DNA from: Cinclus cinclus
Taxonomy: Eukaryota; Chordata; Aves; Passeriformes; Cinclidae
Assembly: GCF_963662255.1 (NCBI RefSeq)
Contig: NC_085052.1
Location: forward strand, 12,731,807 to 12,795,806
Direction: 5' to 3'
DNA length: 64,000 nt
In this document: piece after piece, positions 47,401 through 57,420 of the stretch
How positions within the stretch are numbered: the first letter of the stretch is position 1
Layout: each line of letters opens with the position of its first letter
Program-made: the position numbers and the translations under genes
Notes under the pieces: model-generated
Told to the model about the DNA's origin: nothing
What the model saw: the letters and a program-made list of their open reading frames with translations, nothing else
Database searches by the model: none

Positions 47401-50311
47401 AGTTGCGATGCCGGGAGAGCTGCTGGAGATATTCTGCCAGGGTGATCCTCTTCTCCTGGGGGACGGAGAGTTTCTCAATGTACAGCCTAAAAGAAAAGGA
47501 AGGATAAAAAGCAACCATAAATACCTCACACCAAGACAGAGTCCCCAGCTCTCCCGGTATAGATGCAGAGCTGTCTCTCCTCAGCTCTCATCCTAACCTT
47601 TCATCTTCCTGGACCAATCAAAACAGTGGAGTCTACAGTGATTGCTTATTGCTAGTAAGAACCACAGGCAACAGGTCTCCCAAAGAACATCTGCCTTAAC
47701 ACAAAATTCACATTTCTGTCCAGAAATGCAATCTTCTCTTATCAACCAAGCCATTACACATAGGTTCCTTTCCCAGGTCCCCGCAGTTAGCTCACCTGGC
47801 AGATCACATCAGGATCTGCTGCTACTATAGCATAATGCTGGCAGCTCATAAGAAGAGATGACAAGTGAAGCAACTCAAGGAAGGAGCTGAACAGGGAGGA
47901 TCAGCTTGGTGTGGCTTACCAACAGCCCAGCCACTATCAGGCAGCTGAAATAAGTAACAGGGAGAGACATTCACTTGTCCAGCTGCATAGGGCATGGGCT
48001 TCAATGTGGTCTCATACTCAAGCAGGAATGCTTTCATAAGCTGTTTCTGACATTTTACCACTCACAGGCTTCACTGGATGCTCTAGACATGAACTCATTT
48101 CATGTTCCAAACACTGGATGGCCATATAGCAGGTTAGGCCTCTGCCTCCAGCTTGGACTAGGGTTCACACAAGACAGTTTTGTTCTATTTTCAGAGGAGC
48201 CAGTGTGACAGCTGATCCTGAAAACTGTATCAATAGACAAGAACCAGAGATAATTAACAAATTTTGCCTCATCCTGGATCTTCTCACACATTTTGTTTGC
48301 AGCAGATTTATGCCAGGCCTTTGTCCCTGCTGAGAATTCATGGCCCTTACTCTTTCAGGGTTGATTCCTGGTCCCATTTCGCTTTTCCATCAGCCTGAAA
48401 CCGCTGGCGGAGCAGCTGTGTGGACAGGGTGAAACCAACAATGGAGCAGAGGGCCAGCAAGACACAAAATATGCGAAATGAAAAGAAGTCCTCCTTGTTC
48501 CATACTGCATAGGACATGAAGACAGACAGGGAGCCTATGGCACTGAAGAGGGAGCAGTAGAAGTTGAGGCTAGTCCTGTCTTTCGCTGAAACAGCCAGGT
48601 CTGCAAGCAAGGCGTTGTGATGAAGGTCAACCATAGTGAGAAAGCTGTCATACATGCAAAGGCAAAGGAGAAACTGCAAACCAGGATGAGCCCAGGCAAC
48701 CCAGAAAGCCAGGAAAGAAATGGCAAAGAGGGGGCCATTGTGGCTTAGTGCTCTGAGCCTCTTCAGAACTACTTCAGGGGAGGAAATCTCTGCTCCTGCC
48801 CTGCAAAAGAAAAAAAAAAAAAGTATTTTAGGTACCTGGACAAAACCCTGCATGATCACATATTCTTCCTCTCCAAGGAAGTCATGCAAGTGGCATAGAC
48901 ACAAATACAGCTTTTGCTCAAGTAACAACCACCCACATCAGATACCTTCTCAGCTGATAGTGAATACACTGAAAATATGGGTTTAAGAAGGCCAAAAAGA
49001 AAAGGGATTTTTACTTCTCCAGAGCATTTCTCTCCCTGACAGTGCTTTACTGTCTGCACTTTGCACAATGTAAATTATTTTAATGAGTTTTTACTAGTTG
49101 CAGGAAGCCACACCATGTTTTTCGTTAAAATGTTGACATAAATACATGAGAAATGCCAATAGCCAACAATACAGAGCTGTCTTGCCTCAGTTCCCATCCT
49201 ACAGAGTTTGGGAACAACTGGTCTGAGGCATTCCATGTGGAAATAACTGTACTTTTCCCCCCTGTGCCTCCCAAATCACATACAGACATTCTCTAACACC
49301 CCATTAAGAGGTCTGCTCATACAGCAGGGGCTTGATATTTTAGATGCCCATTATTTTAGGTTCTGCACTTATCATGACTGTTAAGGGTTAGGGTCACATC
49401 CACCCAGTAGGTGTGTGTGACTTTCCCTATACCGTGAAGTACTGAAACTATTTATGAGCACTGAACTTCAAAGATGCCATGAAGAGGAGATATTTAAGAG
49501 TTCCATGCCATCATTTTAAAGGTGACAATTTGACATCATCTTCCCCAGACACTAAACAACTTCCCAGACTCTTCTGGAAGCAGAACTTCACTTACTGCTG
49601 TGTGCTAAGGAACACTCGGTCACTCATCCAGCCAAACAAAGGGTCATTGAGGCTGTTCCAGATCAGAAACACTGTCTAGGAAAGAAAACAGGACAGTGAA
49701 GCATACAACAGGACAGTGAAGCATACCACAGGACAGCTCTGTTCTGTCGCCAAAGCAAGGAGTGCTGAGCTGGCACGGTAAGCCACCAGCAGGAACTGTC
49801 CCATCACATCTTCCCTGCCCCATCACCACTGTACGCTGCCCCTGTTTGAGGCAACTGGCTGTACGGCCAGCGGTTTTCACTGCCTGTGAAACACCCCAAT
49901 GTCCCCAGAGGAAAGACAGTCTTAAGAACCAAGTCTCTGCATTTTCTGTCCCAGCTTCTTGTATTTTTATGTAAGTGGGGAAAAGTGAAAAGCCCAAGTT
50001 AGCACTTGGAAGGCTCCCTTGCTCCCTCTCCAAAATGGAACACTGCTGTTATAACTAACAGTTTTCACATGTCTACCAAGAAGCAGTCTTGGTTTCAAAG
50101 TTTCCTACTTAAAGAGGACAGAAGCCTTTGTGGAAAAAGAACTAACCTCTCCTATCCAAAAGGACAGTTTATCAATCTTGTAGACAGAGACAAAGGTGTC
50201 CACATAGTACAGGAGGAACACGTTGTGCAAAATGGAAACAAAGAGCGACAGAGACCCGTAGATCACTGCAGTGGGCAAATGGAAAACACAAGCCAGCAGT
50301 CGCAGCCCCAT
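44231..50311 (-). CDS. MFSD13A: MFSD13A (TMEM180), MFS-type membrane protein, complete, 8 coding exons
   Basis: A multi-pass membrane protein of the major facilitator superfamily, nearest the cation-symporter (GPH/MFS_2) type; its substrate is not established. Coding exons on the minus strand: 50147-50311, 49596-49675, 48351-48800, 47369-47486, 46318-46414, 45418-45589, 44693-44886, 44231-44484. All junctions are GT-AG and phases agree; the sum is 1530 bp, 509 aa, against 517 in human. The first exon gives [13 protein letters not shown], the first membrane helix. Exon 2 has [11 protein letters not shown], the MFS motif-A-like loop. Exon 3 has several hydrophobic helices and the [12 protein letters not shown] segment. 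Exon 7 has [20 protein letters not shown]. Exon 8 ends with a last helix and a basic tail. The start ATG (50311) has A at -3 and G at +4 and aligns with the human start. Order and orientation relative to ACTR1A are as in human. Confidence 0.97.
44693..44886 (-). CDS. MFSD13A: MFSD13A coding exon 7 (residues 361-426)
   Basis: Acceptor TTCTGCAG|, donor ACACAG|GTAAGT. It encodes [18 protein letters not shown] and onward, then [18 protein letters not shown]. Confidence 0.96.
45418..45589 (-). CDS. MFSD13A: MFSD13A coding exon 6 (residues 304-361)
   Basis: Acceptor CTGCTCAG|, donor GCCAG|GTAGGC. It encodes [20 protein letters not shown] and onward to LLCIFIA. Confidence 0.96.
46318..46414 (-). 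CDS. MFSD13A: MFSD13A coding exon 5 (residues 272-304)
   Basis: Acceptor CTTCACAG|, donor CTTG|GTGAGT. It encodes [19 protein letters not shown] and onward to TGSFLLG, very close to human. Confidence 0.96.
47369..47486 (-). CDS. MFSD13A: MFSD13A coding exon 4 (residues 232-271)
   Basis: Acceptor TCTTTTAG|, donor GTCCAG|GTAGGC. It finishes the central loop and begins the second half with [17 protein letters not shown]. Confidence 0.96.
48351..48800 (-). CDS. MFSD13A: MFSD13A coding exon 3 (residues 82-232)
   Basis: The largest exon (450 bp), acceptor CTTTTGCAG|, donor AAAGA|GTAAGG. It carries several membrane helices ([52 protein letters not shown]) and ends in a hydrophilic central loop ([16 protein letters not shown]) that is shorter than the human one. 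Confidence 0.96.
49596..49675 (-). CDS. MFSD13A: MFSD13A coding exon 2 (residues 56-82)
   Basis: Acceptor TTTCCTAG|, donor CAGCA|GTAAGT. It encodes [20 protein letters not shown] and onward, containing the motif-A-like GWMSDR loop. Confidence 0.96.
49688..49736 (+). repeat. 20-bp tandem repeat, about 2.5 copies
   Basis: ACAGGACAGTGAAGCATAC units start at 49688, 49708 and (partial) 49728, just beside MFSD13A coding exon 2 on its intron side. Confidence 0.9.
50147..50311 (-). CDS. MFSD13A: MFSD13A coding exon 1 (residues 1-55)
   Basis: Starts [20 protein letters not shown] and ends KLSFWIGE, then donor |GTTAGT. The exon itself extends 5' to about 50415 (acceptor TTCTGCAG|), so about 104 bases of 5' UTR precede the ATG. 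Confidence 0.96.
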
Positions 50312-50415
50312 GTTGGTGCAGTCAGTGTTCAGTTCCTTCAATCACCTCCATTTCAGGTGAGATGTCTTCTCCCAACACCTACTACATCTTTGTTGGGGCC
50401 AATCCATTGCTGCTC
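50312..50415 (-). other. MFSD13A: MFSD13A 5' UTR part of the first coding exon, with an upstream ORF
   Basis: The exon begins after TTCTGCAG| at 50415. An upstream ATG (50407-50405; G at -3, G at +4) opens a 21-codon reading frame that stops at 50344-50342, 30 bases before the main ATG. It may lower translation of the main frame. Confidence 0.6.
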
Positions 50416-53400
50416 CTGCAGAAGAGAAAAAATAAATAAAATAAAACAAAAACAAATTCATTTTCTTAAATTAAGTAAAAGGTGAATCAAGTTAATTGGT
50501 AAATTTTTGTCTGCAGAGATCAGAATTAATATTGTTTTGAGGAGCTGCTACAAAGTGGATTGGAGGGGATTTAAGAGACTAGAAGCTGTCTGCTGCACTA
50601 AAGCTGTTTCATTAAGCTGAAGCCAGGCTGTGAGCTCCTGGGGGTAGACTGCCTCCTCCTGAGCAGCCTGCCCTGTCCTTTACCCTGTAATGTTCTTTGT
50701 TATCCAGCAAGTAGACAATTAATCCAGCTCTTTAAAGGCAAGGTCACAGGAGGAATCAAGCTAGAAGGCTGCAAACAACAAACCAGCCTTCAGAAAGCAT
50801 ACCTAGTCACTGGTATTTTTAGGTACTAATGTAAATTTTTACCCAAATAAAAATTACAATAGCTGTGACGTAACCTCGCGTGCACAATGCTTTCCCCAGG
50901 CAGTCACAGCTGACTGCACCTGGGCTGGCTCAGACAGAAGTTATTTATGGTGAGCAGTGCTGCTGCTTTGTGGCATGTAGAGACATGACCAGAACACGAC
51001 TGCAGCAGGCACTGCTGCCATCATGCAATAAAACTGACCAGAAGCGCCATAGCAGTTGTCCAGTTTGTCTTGGAGTGGCCTAAATCTTAGGACTATCATC
51101 TGAAATAAAGATGCTTGTCTGGACAGCAATATACACAGAAATAGAACATGTAAACACAGCAGCCAGAACAAGTCACTGTATATTCACAAGGGGCTTAGTG
51201 TGAGAGGAGGACTCCTCACACCTGCACTGACTGGAGCTCATGGCTAGGAGGTGGGACCAGAAATGTTCTCTTGTGCTTTACAAGCTGAGCTCTCTCACAC
51301 TTAAGTTCCTACAGACCAAGGCAAAACACAAGGCACTTATGTGAAACATAAGGGTTTCTTAAATCAGTACAAGTCAGCTCCTCCAGCCCATGCTGGGGAA
51401 AAGCCCTCTTCACAGCACACACACGTGAAGGGTGACAACAAGGTTGTTATCTCAGCACTGTCAAAAGCAAGATAAAGTGCTGTGTGTCACTCCTGCTTCA
51501 GCCCTCCAGGGTCTGCACTCACCTAACTCAGACACATCATGGGGGCTTGGTAATGTGGGATAATACCAAACACATAAGAAATGGAATCTACACACCACAG
51601 CAGCCTCTTGGGCTTGCAACACCAGCTGCAGCAAGTCCAAGCAGGAAATCAAGCAGAAGAATAAATGTCTAGGTACGAAACCTGATGAAACACCAGTCCC
51701 ATTCAGCATTTCCCTGAAGCCATGAGTCTGACCACTTCTAGGCAATATTTGAAAAGCAAAAAGTAAAAATAACCATCTGCTCTCCCTAGGCCAAGGAATT
51801 CCACATAACTAGTTCAGAAGGAGCAGGAACAGCATTTGTTCCAATCAATTACATCACTAGATTGAAACTGCACCTTGGTTCCACTCCCAGCCAAAGCACT
51901 AGACCTCAACTGGATCCAACTGCAGAGCCCTTGTGGATCTCAGATACCATTCTGCATCCCTGCCAGGCCAAAAGTCATGGCCAGAAAAACAGAAGATACT
52001 GCTTGGAAGGGAATTCAGCCAGACAATGAGCCTTTACAGACATAATTAAAGACAGACAAGCCTCAAGGGGAAATTTCATTTTGTATGGTCAAAAATTGGA
52101 AAGCAATCACGATGCATAGAGACAAAGGTTAAGAAGAAGGGAGAGTTAAGGCAACTATCCCAGAGATAAGTCCTCTGTCTCTCACCAAAAGCCTTCTGTG
52201 GAGGACTGATTGAAGAGCAGATGAAGATACTGGAGTACTGGGCCCCCTCATGGAACTGTCAGGACACAAGAACTGGGAACACTCATTGTAACTAGCAGGA
52301 AGTTAGCTTAAAGCACAAAAAAATATTTCTTTACCTGACAGGTAGTAAATACCTGACATTCACTACCAAAGGATATTAGAGACTTGGGCAGCAGATTCAA
52401 AGGATTAGACAAATTCAAGGAAAACAGCTACTAAAGCGAACAAGGCAGGGAAATCCCCTTCAGTCACCTCAAACAAGCTGTGCAGGCTGGGGCTAGACAA
52501 GTGCAAAGGCCACAAATGGTGTCGAGACTCATGTGCTCCTCCCTCTAAACAGCATCTCCTGCTGCCACCTGGGGCAGGATATGGGGAGAGACAGACCAAC
52601 AGCATGACCCACTAGGGTGATTCTTATCCTGGGCTTGCCTTTGCTATCCAAAACCTGTGTGAAAGCAGAGCCCCTCAAGCCTCGGTCTTAGTGCTGCACT
52701 TCATGCTGCCCCCATCCAAAAGGTGCTTCACTGAGCACATGTTGCACCAACCACAGCTGTTGAAGCTTTCAGAGACACCTCATTTTGTCATATAAATGTT
52801 ACAGCACTGTTCAAAGAGAGTAAAGTTCCACTTGCTTTCTTTCTGCCCCTTCATCACCCCCTCACAGATGTGCAACCTCTCCAGCCAGTTGATACTTGAA
52901 AGTGATGTCACTTTTGCTAGGACAGTCATTAGGTCATTTGATAGCTATTTTTTCCCTCCTCATCTGCAAGTGTTCAGTTAAAAAGAAACAAATCACAGTT
53001 GTCTGTAAAAAGCAGATTTTACTTCTACACCCAAAGCTCTGTGTTATTGTCACACTGGTATTTTCATAACCTTTTCCTTGGGATGGAGAATTACTCATGA
53101 GTATGTCAGAACTTTTCAACATGAGGCTGTAAGAAGTAATGGGGAAAGGAGCTACAGGAGGGAATAGTTATCATTCATTCACATTGAACCTCTAACACAG
53201 TCATAAAGCAACAAGCTCATAAATTAAAAAGTAATGAGTCTTTATTTGAGAAACTTCCTCCTCCACATTTGACATCTGGCTCCTGCCAGTGACGTCCACA
53301 GATCTTATCTTCCTGAGGAGGATGTTGGAATACTGGCTACCAGGAAAGCACTGCTTTTGTTTGAGAGTGCTGGCATACAGCTGTGTCTGGAACACACCAC

Positions 53401-56141
53401 AGCTTGGGGCTCACACATCTGTTACAAGTTCCTAGCCAGCTCACAGCTGGATTCATGAGTTCTCCTGTCCCATGGTGATTCGGCAATGCTTTGGCATCAC
53501 AACAAGGCTGAGCTCCAGCCTTCCACAGCTGAAGCCACTTGTACTGAGCCAGCAGCAGAGCCATACATGTGAATCTTGGCTCAAGTTGGCCTTTTAAACA
53601 GGGCCAGATGATTTTTATGTGCTGAAGTTACCATTCAGCAACCTGAAACAGCCATCTGCAGACCTGACTGAAGTATCAGGATGACTCTTGTATTCATTCT
53701 CCCCTGTGTGGGTAACACAGGCTGGAATATCCCAAATACTACTTCAGGATATGTCTGTGCTTGCTTGAGCTGCCACTACACTGCCTCTGCTGCACATTCT
53801 GGGTTTTGAGGGGCTTACTAACAGAGGGCCAAATACACCAGCTCTGCATCTCTGCAACTGCCACACAATAAATCCACCCAGCATCTGGAAAAACCACCTG
53901 AGAGAAAACACAATAGACATTTGTCACAGCCAGACAGGACTGGGATGCTGGCGGTCCAGCCCCATTCACAAGGAAGCTGGGCTGGAACTGCACCTGTGAT
54001 AGAGCTGATGCCCTGTGACCTGTCCCAGCAAAATGCCTGGTGCTGGACACATCAGTTCCTCCCAGAGCCTGCAAACGATAGTCATAGATGTCCTTGTCTG
54101 GTCAGGGTTATCCATCAGCGATGAGCCCATTTTGCACACTCCTTTCCTCTCACACATGGTACACCTCCACAACACAAGACATCTCAGAGGGTCCTCACCC
54201 CACAAAGCTATCTGGATTCTGGCAGAACTCTGTCAGTAAAATGAGAAATCCTTCCACAGAGCTATTTGAATGAATGAGACCAAAAGAACCCCATTTAAAC
54301 AAAAAAAACCAACCCACCTCTCAAAATCATATTTCTAACCCGGGAGAAGCTCTTTCCTAGACATACACTTCACAAAATTTAGGCTCCTCTGTCTAAACTT
54401 TGATCTTGTACACCCTTTTAGAGATGAATATAGCTCCAAGGCTCTCAGTTTCTCCACTCCATACTTTTCCTGAAACAGTCCTAACACCCTCGGATAATCC
54501 CTTAGTAACAAGGACTCTTGAGGGAATACTAAACACAGTCCTGTGTGAAACATGAACACCCCAACAGCAGGCTTCCAGCAGCCTGGAGTCTGATGAGTGA
54601 AGCAATGAAATCTTTGAAACCACCTGGATCAGGCATGGAAACATGAGTGGAAGAGGTTATGAGGGCATTTCCCAGTACTGTTTACCTATTCAACAATCAT
54701 TGATGACTGTGCATCATGAAATTAAGTAATACCCTTCTTATTACAAGCAATCATGTACTTCCATCTCTCCTGCTAAGTTCATACACGCAAACACAACTGC
54801 CACATAATTAACACCATGAACCAGCTGGTAGCTTGCATGGAGCTGCGTTCCAGCTGAGCAATCTTGTTCAATCAGATCTCATTCCCTAAGAAGAGCACAA
54901 GGTTTATTAATATAGAGATAACTGGGCAGGTCTCATAGCCTTGGAACTTGGCAAGGCTTTTATCTTAACAACATGCAACATCCTGTGTCTAAAGAACTCA
55001 TTGTTTCACAGTGTAAAGGAAGAGTGTCAGAAGTACTAAAAATACTTGTTCCTGATAATTTGCTGTCGATATAAGCTCTAATCCTGTAGTGGACCTCACA
55101 GCACTAGGATAGGAACCATTGCCAGGTAACTCTGGCCTCAAATTACAAAACTAGAAGTAAATTTGAAATAATCATTGAAAACAAGCCCCAAGAGTTGGTT
55201 CACAGAAGCTACAAGATGGGACTACTGCACACATACTGCTTGTTCTTTGTTAACACTTAATAGGAAACTCCAGGTGAAAAGCAACTTCTACCACTCTGCA
55301 AAGTACAGCCACCAGGAGTTAGCTACACAACCTCCCGGTTTCGGGGAAAGTCTCTTCACCTGTGCAAACCTCCTGAAGCCACTATCCCTCCGCATGGCCC
55401 CAGCTGCAGCCACAAGGCCACACGCCACTGACTGGGACCCCAGCTGCAGCTGCTGATGTCCCACGTGCAGGACAGCAACACAGGGAGCCAGGCTGGAGAT
55501 GGGGACACCCTGACTCTGGACACACCCAGGTAGCGCAGCTATTATTACACAGCCATCCCCCGTATCCCATCCGCAGGGACCCTCCACACTGAGGGGAGGC
55601 CCGGTAGAGAAAGGGCCCGGGCAGAGGCACTGCCATCCTTTTCGAACGGGTTCTCCAGAGGCATTGCCACCATGCCTTGGTAGGCTCTTCCGCGGGCTCC
55701 ATGGTGGTGGGCTGAAACCTGCTAGGTGAGGGGAAGGCGTAACAGGGACACCAGAGACCCGCGGCACAGTCCGGGACAAGAGGGCAGTGCCAGAGCCGCT
55801 TCTCCCTGGCTGGAGGCAGACCCCCACCGGCTCCGGTCTGAGCCCCCCGCCCATGGGCACTGACACCAAGGAGCGACGGCACCCCCCGGCCCAAAGTGGG
55901 ACCACCCACGATAACAGAGAGAAGTATCCACCAGGGCTCTACCACTGCAGGGAAGGGGGGAACCCCCTTCCCCACAAAGGCGCCCCCACTGGGGGGGAGT
56001 AGCGTCTCTCCCACCCTACCCGAAGCACCTTACTGAGCGAGCAAGGGGCCCATGACCCCGCCACACTACACGATGGGAGACAAGCCGGGGTCAGCGATCA
56101 GGCGGGAGAGACGCTCGCCCGCCGCCTACGGCGCCTCCTAC
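50416..56141 (-). other. MFSD13A: MFSD13A 5' intron (about 5.7 kb, inferred)
   Basis: Lies between the first coding exon and a likely non-coding exon near 56.2 kb. It contains an old CR1 fragment (about 52290-52632) and a CRE-like TGACGTAA (50866-50873). The last ~800 bp (55.34-56.14 kb) are GC-rich and give long open frames on the minus strand that I judge incidental. Confidence 0.55.
52290..52632 (+). mobile_element. Old amniote-type CR1 fragment in the MFSD13A 5' intron
   Basis: It has TTCACTACCAAAGGATATTA, AAAGGATTAGACAAATTCAA, GGGGAGAGACAGACCA and a TGACCCACTAGGGTGATTC end. This resembles the CR1-type tail shared with turtles and crocodilians rather than the younger avian CR1 tail. It is strongly diverged. 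Confidence 0.65.
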
Positions 56142-56250
56142 CTGCGTCCGGTACCGGTGCTCCCCCGCCGCTCCGCCGCCGCACGACGGAACCGCGCATG
56201 CACGCCCTCCCAACCCCACCCCGCCCCGCGGCCATTTTGCGTCCTGGCAA
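56142..56250 (-). other. MFSD13A: Probable MFSD13A non-coding exon 1
   Basis: A good donor, CGCAG|GTAGGAG, lies at 56142/56141 in a CpG-rich block. The first coding exon has a real acceptor at 50415, so a 5' exon must exist. The 5' limit is a guess based on a YY1-type site (56231-56239), which usually sits just inside the transcript. Confidence 0.4.
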
Positions 56251-56400
56251 GTGAAGCCGCCGGCACCTCCCAACAGCCATCGCGTGCGAGGTCACTGGGC
56301 TCCCTTATTTGCATATCCCCGCCCCCAGCCGCATGAGCCTCTCTAGTCCGGCGCCACCTCTATGGTCCGTCCGCCCGTCGCCATGGAAACGCGGCCTGGC
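56231..56400 (-). promoter_or_regulatory. MFSD13A promoter elements (YY1, GC box, octamer, RFX-like X-box)
   Basis: GCCATTTTG (56231-56239) matches YY1. A GC box CCCCGCCCC begins at about 56317. ATTTGCAT (56307-56314) is an octamer. GTCGCCATGGAAAC (56377-56390) is a near-palindromic RFX X-box with one half-site mismatch. There is no TATA box. Assignments are by motif only. Confidence 0.5.
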
Positions 56401-56424
56401 TGGGGACGCCAGCGCTTGGAGTCA

Positions 56425-56815
56425 GGGAATCGTGCAATCATCGTGGAATCATCAATACTGCACGAGATCTTCAAGTTTACCCAGTCAAGCGCCACCACTG
56501 TTACCCCTAAGCCGCTAAACCATATCACCCTGAGCTAGATACGGAGGCCACTTGAAAACCTCCAGGGATGGCAACTCCACCATTTCCAATGCCTGGTCAC
56601 TCAAACAGCAGAGAAAAAAAAAAAAAAAAAATTCTGGTACTTAACCTGAATCTCCGTTGTCCCATCCTGATGCCATTTCCTCTGTCCCTGTAGGCACGGT
56701 GGAAAAAAACAGCCTCGACTTCATTACGACCTCCTATCAGGATTTGTAAAGAGCAATGAGGTCCCCCGAGTGTCCTCTTCTCCAAAGAACGTGTGCCAAG
56801 CTGAAGAATGACATA
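56425..56815 (-). mobile_element. CR1 LINE fragment next to the MFSD13A promoter
   Basis: In reverse orientation it shows GTGGAATCATCAATACTG, CGCCACCACTGTTACCCC, AACCTCCAGGGATGGCAACT, CATTTCCTCTGTCCCTGTAG and CGACCTCCTATCAGGATTTG, the CR1 order. An A run interrupts it at 56613-56630. Confidence 0.85.
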
Positions 56816-57375
56816 GAGGAAACAAAAATATATACAAGGCTGCTTGGGCAGGTGGGGCAGTAATCCAGCAAATATCCTGTCTCTGGTCTCAGTAATCAGT
56901 GATATTACATTTCTCTCCCACGATTAATTTCCATTCATCCTGTGTATTTCAGAAAATAGGGACTATCATTGTCCTTTATCATTTAAGACCTCTCTGTGGC
57001 CCTTTCTCTCAAAGAAGCAACTCCTGTGTTCAGCATATGCATCACCTTCCCTCTCTCACTACAACAGTTGCTTCCATTCAGCTGTTCTCAAATTACACCA
57101 GGGGGAATTTCACCAGGAAAAATTGAGGCAAGAGACAATTACTATATCCATATATTAGTATACTATATATACTAATACAGAAAGGTATTACTGTATCCCT
57201 ATTATTTCCCAATGTTTTTGCACTGACTAGTAGCTCCTTAAGCAGGTCATTTTTATAAATTCCTAAAAGCCAGACAACTAATTGTAATCGAGATGGTTTG
57301 TAATTAAAGAGTGATTTGTAGGTATTTAGCTTCAGCTATTGAGATCACCTGCAGCAGACCAAGGCATAAGGCACT

Positions 57376-57420
57376 AATCAAAGAATCAGTTTGGAAAAGA
57401 CCTTTAAGATCACAGAATCA
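57376..57420 (-). mobile_element. Small CR1 tail fragment
   Basis: The reverse-complement wording AAGAATCAGTTTGGAAAAGA and CCTTTAAGATCACAGAATCA matches the last ~45 bp of CR1. Confidence 0.5.

Larger units (their letters stand above)
44485..50146 (-). other. MFSD13A: MFSD13A introns between coding exons
   Basis: Introns are 44485-44692, 44887-45417, 45590-46317, 46415-47368, 47487-48350, 48801-49595 and 49676-50146. There is a palindromic CRE (TGACGTCA) at 45641-45648 and a 20 bp tandem repeat at 49688-49736. I see no nested genes. Confidence 0.85.
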
